From: Amborella trichopoda
Lineage: Eukaryota > Streptophyta > Magnoliopsida > Amborellales > Amborellaceae
Direction of reading: 5' to 3'
Assembly: GCF_000471905.2 (NCBI RefSeq)
Contig: NW_006497511.1
Coordinates: forward strand, 1,568,386-1,632,385
DNA: 64,000 nt
The notes below the pieces were generated by a model. The model worked only from the letters and a program-made list of their open reading frames with translations. It made no database searches and was not told where the DNA came from. Position numbers and translations under genes: made by a program. Shown piece by piece: positions 44,473 to 57,547 of this stretch (positions are counted from its first letter, which is position 1; each line of letters starts with the position of its first letter).

Positions 44473-45509
44473 TCAATGAGGCATCGTTGTGGTGACACGT
44501 GGCGGAGCAGCTGGGTCGTATGGTGCTTGAGAAGTGACAAGCTTTGATGAGCCTAGGTCCGTTAAAAAGGGGCTAGGCAGGAGAGCGGGAGGGTAGCTTT
44601 TCCCTTTGTGACGAAGTTCCTTTTCTTGATGCTCCTTCATGTGGAGGCGCCACGGAGAGTTCATTTTTTTAAAGAACTTGGTCGGTGATGATGCCCACTG
44701 CAGGGGCTGACTGCTTGATAGCGGCCTTTGGGGTGTGCGCAGGCATTGGGCGTCCTTGTGAAGGTATTTGCTCATGTGGAAGCGATGATGGACCCATGAC
44801 AGAGGGAGATATTGTTGCTTTAGAGCTCCTCTGTTTGTGCAAGGCCCATGGCGTGACCCCCGTGGTTGTGTATAAGGCGCGTGTGGCATGTGGCCTTGTA
44901 TAAGGCGAGTGTGGACCGTCATACGCATCGAAGGACGAGTTGAAGGAGGAGGCACTCGCTGGTCCCCTTCAAGCCTTGCTTGAAGAGATGGATGCAACCT
45001 CTTTGAAGGCGCCACTACCGTAAGAAGGTGGTGGGACTCTTCAAGGGAAGAGATCCACTTCAGAACAGATATACACATTTTTTGTGTGTTACAGATTGTT
45101 TTGTAACAACAAACATGTAACCCTTTTTTTTGTTCATGAAATGAAGTCCCCCTTTGTGTTGAATTCTCCTTCTTTGTCTTACACCACTGTTTGCTACTCC
45201 TTTTTTTTTGTGGGCTGGCACAATCCTTATCTTTGCTGATGATGGGGATAAAGAATGGCAGTTGGAATGCCTGTTGTGCCCGTGGGGAGATTTCTGCTTG
45301 CTGTGTGATGGTTGGGGATGCCCTTGCGAGTTTTCATTCCAACCCTTGACGAATGTGTCATTGCTGATTTTCGCAAGTCCCTGCATTATCAATTTTTTTT
45401 TTTTGGGGACCGTTGGGGGTCTTGTATGGGGACGAGACAAGGAACGAGGGTCGCTTGTCCATGAAGGAGAAAGGTGTAGGGGCGTGCTCGGGGCGCTCTG
45501 AGTGGGCGG
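44473..45509 (-). other. Post-integrase region, unassigned open frames
   Basis: A 201-codon open frame (45078-44473) and a 126-codon frame (45440-45060) lie just downstream of integrase on the same strand. Their composition (Pro, Ser, His, Arg) does not suggest a folded family and I recognise nothing in them. They are probably chance frames in GC-rich noncoding element DNA. Confidence 0.4.
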
Positions 45510-46535
45510 TGATGTGCGCCATTACCCTAGGTCGCTTGATTCAGATCTTTGCTCATGGATAATACTTTCTCAAATATCTGCCATTGATCAGAGGAATGGC
45601 CTTCCCCACTTCGGCATTAACCAGCAAGTACGCACCGTCGGGGAAAACTTTCCTTATGATGAATGGGCTTCCCACTTTGGCTCTAATTTCCCTTTTTTGT
45701 TCGGCCATAAGTAACGATAGGCCTCCTTACTGCCAAAATGAGCTCGTCCTTCGAGAAGGCTCTTATCCTGGTGGATTGATCAAAGGCCCTTTGCATAGGA
45801 TTTTTGTGGGCCTCGAGGCTCTGTTGCTCTCGGTGCCTCCTTCCGTTCAGCGCGTCTAGCTCTTGGCAGCGAAGAGCGGCCTGCTCTTCACTCGTCATTC
45901 CATAGTGGAGGGCCACTCTTAAGAATGGCAGTGGATTTCCAGTGTGACAACAACCTCACCTCCATACACTAGTGAGTAGGGGGTGGATTGTGTTGTTCCT
46001 CGGGCCGTGATTCCATAGGCCCAAAGAATTTCGGGGAGCTTCTCATGCCAGTTTCTCTTTGTGCCAGAGACGGACTTCCTTAGGGCGTCGCATAACGTTT
46101 TGTTGAACGCTTCGGCAAGGCCGTTAGCCCTCAGGTGATACATCGTTGAGTACTTCCATAGGAACTCGAATTTCTCAATTAACTTGGCTATTGTGGAATT
46201 GGGGGCCGTTATTGCAAGTGATTTGGTCTGGAACATTGAATCGATATATGATATGGTGGCAGACGAAGTCGGCCACCGTAGTGTCAAGGACCTTCTTGAG
46301 AGGGAATGCTTCGGCGCACTTAGAAAAACAATCTATTGCGACGAGTATGAACATATGCCTTGAAGAGGAGGGTGGGTCGATAGAGACTACGATGTCCATG
46401 CCCCAGTGGGCAAAGGGTCAGGATGCTACCGTGGGATGGAGAGGCTCAGGTGACTGGTGAATGAAGCTTGCATGGATTTGGCAAACTGGGTAAATTTTCA
46501 AGAATGCACTTGAATCTGCACTCATGGTGGGCCAA
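45510..46535 (-). pseudogene. Ty3/gypsy (Tat-like) integrase and end of pol
   Basis: Read on the - strand. The remnant starts near 46535 with a YYWPTMSAD and VCQIHASF zinc-binding tail, then WPFAHWGMDIV (about 46415-46385). The catalytic core continues at 46399-46175 (LVAIDCFSKCAEAFPLKKV). A frame change leads to 46287-45919 (NGLAEAFNKTLC then WAYGITARGTTQSTPYSLVYG, GEVVVTLE). 45916-45683 gives the C-terminal AFDQSTRIRAFSKDELIL then AVRRPI. Text to about 45520 matches the final part of pol (GAY.L...G). The wording QANGLAEAFNKTL and VLAVRRPI is typical of the Tat lineage. Integrase inserts element DNA into the host. Stops and shifts make it inactive, and RT and RNase H are not present to the right. 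Confidence 0.85.
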
Positions 46536-47700
46536 TAGTAGCTGTTTGTAAACATTTTTCAGCACCTTGGTACAAACAGTGGAAATTATGACAATCATAG
46601 ATGGCCCCAGAACTGCTCAGGATCTCATGAGGACTTCTGAAAGTCTCTTGCCAAGTTTCATCGCATTCCGACATGTCCAAGGCAGCGCATACAAAAAAAC
46701 GACTTCTGCAGAATCAACCTCTAGCACCCTGAAATGAACCCCTATAACTAGAACTATATTTTCAGTGCGTCAAAGTGATGTGGGACCGCTACCATTGGAT
46801 CCGACACGATTGAATACCCTCAAGGGGTCAAATTTCATCTTAAACAAACATTTCAAGAAGAAGTTATAGGTAAAAGAGTGGAACAGGAGGAGCTGCACGC
46901 TATTCCTATGCGGCCACCCTGCAACTCAACTCCATTAATGGGGCAGTCACGAATAGTGATTTTCGACGCTCATATCTCATTCGTATCGAGTAGGATTATG
47001 CTCAAATTTTGTGAGCATGTTCGTCTCGTCAAGACGAGCGTTTTGATATGTGGCACGTCCCACGACAACGCCTGAGTGTAAAGAAAAGCTAGAGAGAAAT
47101 TGCTGATCCATGAAGAAAGTTGCAGGAAAATCAGCAGCTTGCGCCTCACTCGAGTGGCCAAATCAGGTCACTCGCGAGCCCGATCGATGTGAAACTAGTT
47201 CCAACGTCAGAATTCCAGATTCCGACCAAAACTCTAAAGTTGCAAAATCTTTGTCCGAACACGAAATAGAGCTACGTTTGTTGCCACGCTATTGTGTCGG
47301 TATTTTCAATGTGATATAGTGAAGAAATCACAGAAAAACATTAAGGAACGAGCATACTATTGATCTGAAGTTTCAAGATTTATCCAAATTTCAATTTGCA
47401 TGATTGTGCCCCGAAAACATGATCCATAGCTCGAAGTTGGTATCAAATTGATCGCCATGCTGAGCCTTACAAGAAAACAATCATCTTTCAATCAAATGGG
47501 CATCAGAACAACCCCGGATCATCCATGAAAAATCGCGCACGTTCTAAGGTAGCATAGGGACTATTTTGGATTTCCACAAATTGTTTGGAAGGGGTAAATC
47601 TGTCATTTTGTACCCTATTTTCCTATTTCTTTAATTCAATTAAATCTTAATTTCCAGCAATTAAGTTTAATTTTGGGAAATTCACCCATGTTTGGGCACA
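46536..47700. other. No gene seen; probable other element DNA
   Basis: The integrase text stops abruptly near 46535 and an unrelated, lower-GC sequence follows. It has the look of an LTR or noncoding retroelement DNA (TATATACCATG near 47707), but I found no matching partner in the window. Confidence 0.35.
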
Positions 47701-50560
47701 AATCTCTATATACCATGTACTATCATTGTACGCAAGAGGCTTAAACCCTTCGCCAAAAGAGAATTTTTACTTAATAGAATTCCCTTTCTTTCTTATTGTT
47801 GGGTTACGTTTGGAGAGAGAGAGGAAGGAGAGAGAAATTTTTGGATCGGTACCCCTCGGCTGAAGGTAAACCTTTTTCTCTCTTCTTTTCTTTCCTTTTC
47901 CTCTTTCTGCTGCTCTCTCTTCTTCGCCTGCTTCTTCTTCTTCTTCGTCCGAACTCCTCTTAGAGGCTATGCACTGCAGTGGTAGTGTCGTGCGTACCTC
48001 TCTCTTCTTTTTTCTCCCTCCTGTGCTTTTACATATCATGCATGGCGATGGCAGAGCCATGTGTGAATTGCTTTCCCCTTATGTTCGTTCATCTTTATCT
48101 CTCAGCGAGGCTCGCAGACGGCACTACTCATCGCCATACGTGGAGGTGCCCACAACGTCTCAGTGAAGAGCACACTGAAATTTATAATTTTTTAATATTC
48201 TGCATGATAGTATTAATGATATCCTGACATATTTCCAGGCTCAGCTCTCTTTCTATTTTGGGGTCTCTCTCTCTCTGCGAGAGAGAAACTGCACTGTGTG
48301 TGTGTGTGGAAATATTAGGAGCCTCGCTCGAGGAGGAAGCGCCGTCATTACATAAGGTCGCTCAAAGAGGAGGTCCTCTCTCTTCGATTTTGGGGTTTTG
48401 TCCTCTTCGATTTTGGTCTCTTTCTCTTCTGCCTCTCTCTCTCTCTCTTCAGTTTTTGGTTTTTTTCTCTCTCTGCGAATCACCCCGCTCTCTCTTCGAT
48501 TATGGGTTTCTTTCTCTCTCTGTGGAACTGCCTCTCTTTCTCTTCGATTCTTGGTTTCTTTGTCTCTCTCTACATAACTGTTTCTATCTTTCTCTCTCTC
48601 TTCGATTTTGAGGTTTATTTGTCTTTCTCTGTTCTCCCCATTGCAGAAGTGCTATGCTCAAAGACGATCGCACATGCCCTTCTCTCTCTTTGCTACTTTC
48701 CAAGGCAGAAGGTCGCTGAAGCCTCTCTCTCTCTATCAATTTATGCTTTCTCTGTCTGCCTTTCCTATACCTTTGGGTGTTCATGTAGATTTTATCTGTG
48801 AGTTTTACTCTTTCAAAAGTCTTTACCTCCGTCTCTCTATCTCTCAAGTTTTTCTAAGAAGTCTCTCTCTCTCTCTCTAGCTCGCAGAAGAAGTTTGGAC
48901 AATTTATATAATTGGGAAATGCTCAACTAATAAAATCCCACATTAATTTTTGCGAGGTCACATGCATTTTTGGGTATTGATAATTTCGCTCAGAATTTGA
49001 TGTATTCTTCAAAAAGAAAGTTTCAAAATATTGTTATTGTCTATTCTTCAAAATCCATATTTGATGTAGGTATTTTGACGTATTCTTCATAATCTATAGG
49101 TGAGTTGGTATTTAGATTTTAGAAATCTAAAGGGAAGTACCATGCCTTTAAAACTATTTGAGGTATTTTTATGTATTCTCTAGAAGCCTCAAGCCATTGA
49201 TTCTGTGCTCATTATTACGGAGAGAGGATTCATGTTTAATACTTTGCACTCATTGATACAATTGTGACTGGGCGTTGCCATATCATGCTCACATTATTCT
49301 GAATTTTTTGTGTTTAAGAATATATTTAACAATATTCATTTGGAATTTCTTGTAAGACTGAATATTTAGGTAATGTAAAGTATTATGACAATATTTATTA
49401 AAAAAACCTGCAGATTTTAAGGCAGTACAAAGTATTATGACAATATCGATATAAAAATAGTAATTAGGTTATATTTGACATGTTGGTAATGGGTAAGTTG
49501 TCCTTTCTTTCGTTTTAAGCATGTAGGTCTTGTACTTGGTTCATTAGTGGAGAAATTGTGATCACATTATGCTTTTTATCATATAGTTCAGACAAGGTCT
49601 CTGTGATCAAATTGTGCTTTGTAGTTTTATATGCTTGACTATTATTGCAATTGAATTATGCAAATTGTTTTGTGGTCCATTTTCTTAAGTTTGGTATCGA
49701 TTAGATATTAATCAGATTCTAGAAAAGCAAAAAAGGCATCATGCTAATTAGAAATGAAAAGTATAAAGTGTATGGTCTCGTAAGAGTTGAAAATTGTTTC
49801 AATAAAACATTATTTGCATTGTGATCTTGTTGCATGGTACTTGGTAATGTCAGTTACTAACGGTTGTTATCTAATGTGTATTTGCTGAATTTCAAATTAC
49901 AGAGGATACAAAGAATGGGTCCAATGCCAAAATTTCTATAGATGGAGGATGTTTCCCTTTAATGCTCTTTGATTCATGGGGAAGAGGATAAAAAAAGGGA
50001 AAATATCTCTATAGACTTGATTTTCAACTTTCATTTCTCCATTGACTTAAGGTTGCAAAACTTATCTTACTACATAAAAATTCACTTTATTATATCTCCT
50101 AACCCACTAAACATATTTTATTCATTTTTTACTAATTTTTTTGGCCCAAACAATTTTGAAAAAGACATTATTTTTTAAACCCCTCTCTCTCTCTTGAAAT
50201 GATTCCCTTTCTCTCACCTCCCAAGCCCCTCTCTCTATCTCCCCCAACTCTTTATCTCTCTTTTCTATTTTCCCCATCCCCTCCATCTCTCTCTCTCCAC
50301 CCAGGAACGTCGGCCTACTCCAAATCTGGCAAACCCTTGATGGGTTCTCCCTGATTTTTTCCATTGTTCTCTGCTAAATCTGACTCCCCACTCTCAAAAT
50401 AACCAGAGAGCTTCCAATATGAGCAGGTCAATATCAAAAGAGCAAATGCTATGAGGCCAAGTGTAGCAGAAAGGTCCCCAAACAAAAAACAAATAAGGCA
50501 CAGGAGAGTGCCATTGAGAATGCACTGCTGAAGCAGTCGTGGTATTAAAGCTACCATCAG
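47701..50560. other. CT-rich and AT-rich DNA, no gene seen
   Basis: 47800-48890 is dominated by CTCTCT tracts with scattered longer words, and 50180-50300 again. Between them (48900-50170) the DNA is AT-rich. The many short frames in the CT-rich part read Ser/Leu or Arg/Glu low-complexity text and are not genes. Confidence 0.5.
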
Positions 50561-50640
50561 GCCTCATTTCAGTAGAGAGAGAAAGTAGTGAGAGTTTTTC
50601 AAAACAGCAGAGAGAGAGAAGGGAAAGGGAACTGAACGGT

Positions 50641-50907
<267 letters not shown>

Positions 50908-50909
<2 letters not shown>

Positions 50910-52600
50910 CAACAAGAGTACCCACTGAAATGCTCTCCCTTAATTCCACATTGAAGCTCATTTATAGAAATCCAGTGACTTTCTTCTGTGTTCATGTCGC
51001 TTCAACCCCAATTTCTATGACTTATTACCAGCTCAGTGTTGCCTCTGGAAATGTAAGTTCTCAGAGAAAGAACCCATGAATCCTCTTCTTTGTTTTTTGG
51101 TGGGTCATTTTTGATTCTAATAATCAAATCCCTATGCTTTTTTCTTATGTTTTTTGGGTGCTGATGAATAATTTTGATCAGAGAAGAAAGAGCTAGAGAG
51201 CTGTCAATGTTGTGGTAGTAAGGAAAGAGGCTTCCTTTAAATGGAGGAGGTTCTGGTTTGAGCAGCTCGGGAACAACAAAAACCAGTGTGGGTTTGAATA
51301 TAACTTTTGAAGTGATTTTTATAGCTTATGTTTTGGGGAAATTGGTGAAACCCAAGTTCTATACTGAGGTTCAGTACTCTGCGGTTCTTGATCAAAACAA
51401 GTTGGGGATCCCTTTCTCTCTCAAGAATTTATACTGAGGTTCAGTACTCTGCGGTTCTTGATCAAAACAAGTTGGGGATCCCTTTCTCTCTCAAGAATTC
51501 TTGTCACTATGATGACTAATTGAAAAGTTAACCTCTCTCTAAAGGCACAGTTGGAGCATCTAAACCCCACAAAGAGAGAGTGTGAGAGTTTTTAGAGAGA
51601 AATTTTGAAGATGCCAGGGCTTTTCTTGTGCATGGTGGGGTTAACAGGCTGGGCGTGGGATCATTGGACTTTTTAGAGAGAGAAACTACGTGTTATGGTG
51701 TTTTTGTTCCATGTAATCTTTCTCTAGAGGCTGGATTTAGTTAAGTCTTTGTTCCTAATTCAGAGTTTTTTTTTTTTTTTTAAGAATAAAAGATTTATTT
51801 ATTGTTTATACTTGGCTGCTTATCTGGCCTTGTAGACTCACGGAACACATAATTATCAATCTTCATGTCATGTTTAAACATGTTCAGGCTTTAGGGATGG
51901 GAGAGAGAGAGAGGATTGAGAAAAAGAAAGAGAGAGGGGTTTGGGGAAGGAGAGAGAGGGGTTGGGAAGATTTACGTGGAGAGAGATAGAAACAAGTGAG
52001 GAGAGTGAAAGTCAGGAAAAAGACGTCTTTTAAAATTTGTTTGGGTTAAAAGTTGGAATAAAAATAGACAAAGTTATTTGGAGGTTAGAAGATAGATTTT
52101 GGGTTTAGGAAGAAATGAAAGTTGAAAATAAGATCTATGGAGATATTGTCCCAAACCAAAATGGAGCTACATATTGCGAAGTTGTAGAGGATAAAAGAAA
52201 AGTCATTTTGTTTTTTTATTTCTCCATTCAAATCTCTCAACAATCTCCCCTTATGGATATGGTGAAAATGGCTTTAGTTCCATTCTTGAGGAGATTAATT
52301 GGCCGTTACATGTTATGGAACATGGAGTTTTGCCATTTGGGGTGATGAGAAAACCACCCAAAAGCTTTCATTTCTATATCTCTGCCAAATTTTGATCATG
52401 GGTTCTTCATATATTATCCATATTTGACCTGTTTGGTTCTTAAACTCCTTGTTTGGTGGTGATAAGTTAGAATTATGACAGTGAATTAGAATGCTAGGAC
52501 TATGAATATGTACTGTGTAAATTTATGTTGCATATCTAAAGTTTTGGCTTCTTGGGGATTATATGTTCTGGTTTTCATTTGAATTCAAGCATTGGATTAT
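50908..52600. other. No gene seen; 70-bp tandem duplication inside
   Basis: 51361-51430 is repeated immediately at 51431-51500 with one mismatch (last base). The rest has GA-rich patches (51900-52010) and unremarkable text. Short open frames at 52115-52345 are not recognised. Confidence 0.5.
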
Positions 52601-52659
52601 TGGGGATTTTTCTTATAGGGTAGTTTATTGATTGGAAGCTTGGAATTGGATTGAGAATG

Positions 52660-52990
52660 GGTTGGGACTTTGGTGGTAGTACCAACGAGCCCTATGATGA
52701 AGTCTCTAACTCCATTCTTACTAAAAGGTAAGGGCTCAAATCCCCACTGACTTACCTTTTTTAGAGAATGACATGACGGCCTTGACGGTAGTATTACTGA
52801 GTCCCATGGTGAAGTCTTTGACTCCATTCTTACCAAAGGGTAGGGGCTTAAATCTCCACTGACTTGCTACTTTTTAAAGGTATTGGCCTCCTGTTTTGGG
52901 AAAGGGGCTTAGGTCGTGGTGGTAGCATCCCTCACCCTAGTTACCACGTTGTGGTTTCTATTCCAACCGATAACACCACCCAACAAATAC
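52660..52990 (+). repeat. Tandem tRNA-like (SINE-head-like) copies
   Basis: Two copies about 114 bp apart (52673 and 52787) share GGTAGTA, GAGTCCC or GAGCCC, GAAGTCT, ACTCCATTCTTAC, AAAGGTA and GGGCTCAAATCCCCACTGA or a close variant. The last string resembles a tRNA B box. A third, looser copy begins near 52918 (GGTGGTAGCATCCCTCACC). No intact tRNA cloverleaf is evident. Confidence 0.4.
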
Positions 52991-54051
52991 CTTTAAAAAG
53001 CTAACTCCTAATCTACTTGGAAAAATGGGTAGGGGCTTGTCACGCCTCCACCCCCTGACCCCTACTGTACTTGCCGGAGGGCAATAAAGTACGAGATCAT
53101 GACCAGAGGTAGCGAATGCTACTCAGGTGGGAGTGAGCTTAACGCATTTAAAAAGAAGGAAGTCAGATCAAACCTAAAAAGAAAGCATAAACTCCCACTA
53201 AAACCATAACAAAAAGTGGATAAATTAAAACCAAACTTATATATACAAATATTACAAATTGTGCCAGGCATCAAAGGCTTAACAACAAAATACATAACTT
53301 CACAAACAACAATTATACGGCCAACGGCTATCTAACACCTACAATCTAAAGGGAGCTATCTCGCCAAGCTCAGGTCTTCAACCGCCAATAACGAACCCCA
53401 CCCGTATGTCCTCCACTTGCGGTGATTAATCTACAAGGATGGAATCAAACATAATGAGCTAAAAAACCCAGTAAGTAGATAAAACATTATGCTTCCTAGC
53501 CTTTAAATATCATTTTACAACAATGTACAAGGTTTTATACCGTTCTTATAAAACATGAGTCATGTGCCATAATCATATTCATCAGTGTGTTGTGCATGGT
53601 TCGTAGTGAAGTGATAACAAATCAAATCAATCATATATGATATGATGCGGGGGTCAATCAAATCATGCAACTATGCAAATCTTGGCAATTAACATACTAA
53701 GGTGAATAACAACCATTACCACTAACTCACGGCCTAATTTGCTTACTCCCAAAGTAGAAACTCTATTCATCAAGCCAAGCCAATCCCATTGCTTAGGACT
53801 TCCACCATTACTCAGGAGGGAAAACAATGACAAGTGGGTGACCCACTTGGTAACGCTTTCATACGCACACACTGTCCCCAGCGTGCTTTGGAGTTTTCAA
53901 TAGGAGATGGCCTTGCAAGACACTACTCCCTACGCCACCTTGCTAGGAGCGTTACACCGTCAGGGTGCTAATCACTATGAATGGGGGAGCGACCACCTAA
54001 ACATCATCTACTCTGACTCTCGTCCTATCATTGGGCGAGCCGGAAAGGTCA

Positions 54052-54480
54052 TAAGTAGGCAATGCAATACACTCAAAGCATGTCATTGGATCACAGATCA
54101 CTTATCACCTCATGGCCATGCAATACGCTCAAAGCATGCCAATCAGTCACATATCACGATATGGCAATACAATAACCTCATAGCATGCCTATTAGTCATA
54201 TATCACAGTATGGCCATGAAATACGCTCAGAGCAAGCCAATCAGTCACATATCATAGTATGGCTATGCAATACGCTCAATGCATGCAAATCAGTCACATC
54301 TCATTGTATGGTCGTGCAATACGCTCAAAGCACGCCAATGAATCAGAGTTACATATCATATCATTGTCATGCAATACTCTCAAAGCATGCTAATGAATCA
54401 GAATCACATATTATATCATGGTCATACAATACGCTCAAAGCATGTCATTAAGTAAGAATCGTATATCACATAGCTGACCA
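54052..54480 (+). repeat. Minisatellite, about eight units of 50-60 bp
   Basis: ATGCAATACGCTCAAAGCATGCCAATCAGTCACATATCA-type units (core CAATACGCTCAAAGCATGCC) repeat with substitutions and indels, with a further copy near 54712-54760. The frames through it are repeat artefacts. Confidence 0.8.
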
Positions 54481-54949
54481 CATAGGTCAAATCACATATC
54501 ACATGTCACAATGGAACATGTATCATAATATGTACACATATAATAACAGAGCATGTCTCAAAATCATGTTCATTCATTTTCACATAAGCATGTCTTTTTA
54601 CAACCATGCACATTTAACATTTCATAAGCATTCACTATTTCATGGGTATGTCTTATTGCAACCATGCATTGTCAATAATTCATAAGCAATCTTATCAGAG
54701 CACAATACGGCCATGCAATACGCCCAAAGCATGCCGATGAATCACATATCACTTAGCACCTATCACAAGGTTGACCATACATGTCACATATCACTTAGCA
54801 GCTATCACAAGGGTTGACCACATAGGTTACACATCACTTAACACTTATCACATGCTTGACCACACAGGTCACCTATCACGTAGCACTTATCACATCATAA
54901 CATACTACAAATGGATGATCCATCACATTTGTAGTTTGCTTTATTTGAG

Positions 54950-55075
54950 GCGGGCACATTCAATATTTCATAAGCATTCACTAATTCATTAGCATTCACT
55001 CTTTCATAAGCATTCATATCTTTCATAAGCATGCCTCATAAGCATTCATTGTCTTACAAGCAATAGCATTCACTT
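54950..55075 (+). repeat. Short tandem repeat of TTCATAAGCATTCA
   Basis: TTCATAAGCATTCA or close variants occur about six times within 125 bp, with another copy near 54620. Confidence 0.75.
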
Positions 55076-57547
55076 ACTTCATGGGCATATTCCATTTTAA
55101 ATCATAGTATGCCTTATTACAATCATACTTATACTTAGTCAATTATTCACTAATTCATAAGTATCCACCATTTCATTCGCTTATCTTGTTGCAACCATGC
55201 ATAATAATTCATGAAAGAATCGAAAGTTCATGGTGTCAGTTCCCTAGGAAAGCATGTATGATTTCCCGTCCACAAAGAATTTAGTCATGGTTCCAAAACC
55301 AACTCCAAGCTAGGTTCACTGATCTTTCATTTAGAACTGGTTTGGGCTAAATCGGGGGTATTTATTCAACCAACAGATCATTACAAACATGTGCAAGGTT
55401 CTGGACTTTCCAACAATTATAATAGCGACACACTCTTAGAAAAAAAGGTTGTAATTCCCGATTCATAAGGAATTTCGATCTGACACTAGAATTATTGTTG
55501 ATGTATACAAAACTATATTTATTTTAAAATTAATTTGAGATAATTTGGACACTATTTAGTTAGTAAACAGTTCAGTACAAGACATGCAACAGTTCTGGAA
55601 ATTTACTACAACTCACAACAATGACATACTCACATACACAGGGCATAATTCTCAAAACATAAAGAATTTCAACATGGTTCTGAAACAGTTTTTGAAGTAA
55701 GCACACCAATATTTCATTTAAAAGTCATTTGAGATTATTTAGACACTATTTAGTTAGTAAACAATTTAGTACAAAACATGCAACAGTTTTGAAATTTCAC
55801 TGCCACTCAACATAGTGGCATATTCACACAAATGGGGGCATAATTCCCAAACCATAAGGGATTTTGGCTAAGTCCGATATCATTTTTGAAGTAGAATTAC
55901 CCATATTTCATTTAAAACTAGTTTGGCCTCATTTGGACATGATTTGGTTGATGAAACGTTCACCAAAAAAACATGCACAGTTCTTGGAATTTCATTTCCA
56001 ATTTCTTGACATACTTCAAAGAATGAACTATAACTTCCAAATCAAAATAGGCATTAATACAAGGCATTTTTCATATTAAACTACATTAATAAGGGTGCAT
56101 TTCAATTAATTTTAATAATCATCAGAAATATATTCAATGCTCAATCTATCATGCAAAATTCTGGAAAATCAGGGCTCCTTCTAGCATAACTTTCATGCTA
56201 TTCTAAGTTGTATCAATAATCAAGCTTAAATTTCTTGATTTGTATATTCATACTCATATTTACAGTCACACACACGTAATTTTTCTTGAATTTCATACTT
56301 GAATGAACTAACCAAAAACATGTATCAAAAAGCATAGAAGCATGGAAAATGAATCTGCTTACATGCACCAAAGTTGTTCCCTGTGAAAGGCAAGGAAGCT
56401 ACCATCGCTCTTGAGGTTCACCGCAAGTTAACCCCTTGTGCTCCTTCACTACCCGGAGCCTCCACACCTGGAGGGTCCCCACAGAGGCGAAGGTCCTAAG
56501 GTCTTCACCCCTCGCACACACTCAAAGGCTCATGGTCTATCCACTCGAGCCACACCTCGGGGCAACCCTCATGTTGCCTTGAGCTCGCATCCAGGGCCAG
56601 GCATTCTTGGGCCAAACCTTACATGCACCATGCATTCGCTTTCCACAGCTTGGAGCAAGGCTAGCTCTATGCCACCTCGAGCACAGGAGGGTCGACCGTT
56701 CCGTCTTCCCTCCCAGCACACACTGCCTCACCTTGTGAGCGACAAGCCCCCGCCTTGTCCATCACAAACACAAGCTCGTAGGTCTTGGACTCCTCAGGTC
56801 TAACCCATTGAAAGAGCCAGGGCTGACCCCCAAGTCACCCGGACGGCTAACCCTAAAGGTGCACACGCACCATCTTTTCAGGTCCCTCTCGGATCCAAAC
56901 TCAGGCAGAGTCACGAACCAGCTTCTTCCTTTGTCGCTTCCCCGATGCCAGGCAAGCACCTCAAGCCCTGGTACTCAAAGGTCTTCCCTAAGAGTACCAT
57001 CTTGAGCCAACCCCGGGTCAACCGAACACCGGGGCCTCACAAAGGAATTTGAGGCAATGACTTGATGTCAAGCAGAGGCCTCCAGCCTCCAAGACAAGAA
57101 CCCAAGCTGCTCTCCATCCTTGGGCCCCACTCCCTGCTCCAGCTCATAGACATGGCCCTCACCAGTTCGAAGAAAACAGGGCAGTCTAGGTCTCAGGCTC
57201 GGTTCTGGAATGAGGTTCACAGCCACCTCAAGATCAAGCAGAAAAAAGGCCTGTAGATCTTGACCGGGTCTCCAAGGCAGTTGAGGTCACCACCCCTGAC
57301 GACCTCCTGCCTTGTAATCCCTTCTTCCCTCTTCAAACTTTGGAACCTGAGCAAGTCCAGGAATACTGTTCGGTGACCACCACCTAGAAGTCACAGAAGA
57401 CTGTCAAGAATTGGTCCTGTGTGAGGATCAACATACAAATCTCGAGTCCAGTCGGGGCAAGCTGAGCCCCTCCAGACTGACTTGCCATGCATGACTCGCT
57501 AGCCTCGGTAGTCTGCTGCATCCCTTGACTCTGACCTCCCAGAAGAA

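Larger units (their letters stand above)
53039..56380. other. AT-rich LTR-like DNA with minisatellites
   Basis: It begins TGTCACGCCTCCACCCCC, a style common at plant LTR starts, and has no coding frame. The right border is marked by a sharp change to GC-rich text near 56380-56400, where the Tat-like gag element begins. I could not prove a terminal CA or a partner copy. Confidence 0.4.

Noticed and set aside
44473..45078. 201-codon frame as a host gene
   Set aside because: It lies directly behind gypsy integrase, has biased composition and no recognisable motif; treated as element DNA.
48253..48880. Several overlapping frames reading Ser/Leu or Arg/Glu text
   Set aside because: CT-rich low-complexity DNA gives open frames on both strands; no recognisable motif.
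54052..54480. CRISPR-like array
   Set aside because: Whole units including spacers are similar, the host is a plant and no cas genes exist; it is a minisatellite.
56438..56803. 121-codon Pro/Ser/His-rich frame upstream of gag
   Set aside because: Looks like GC-rich leader or LTR sequence read by chance; no family recognised.
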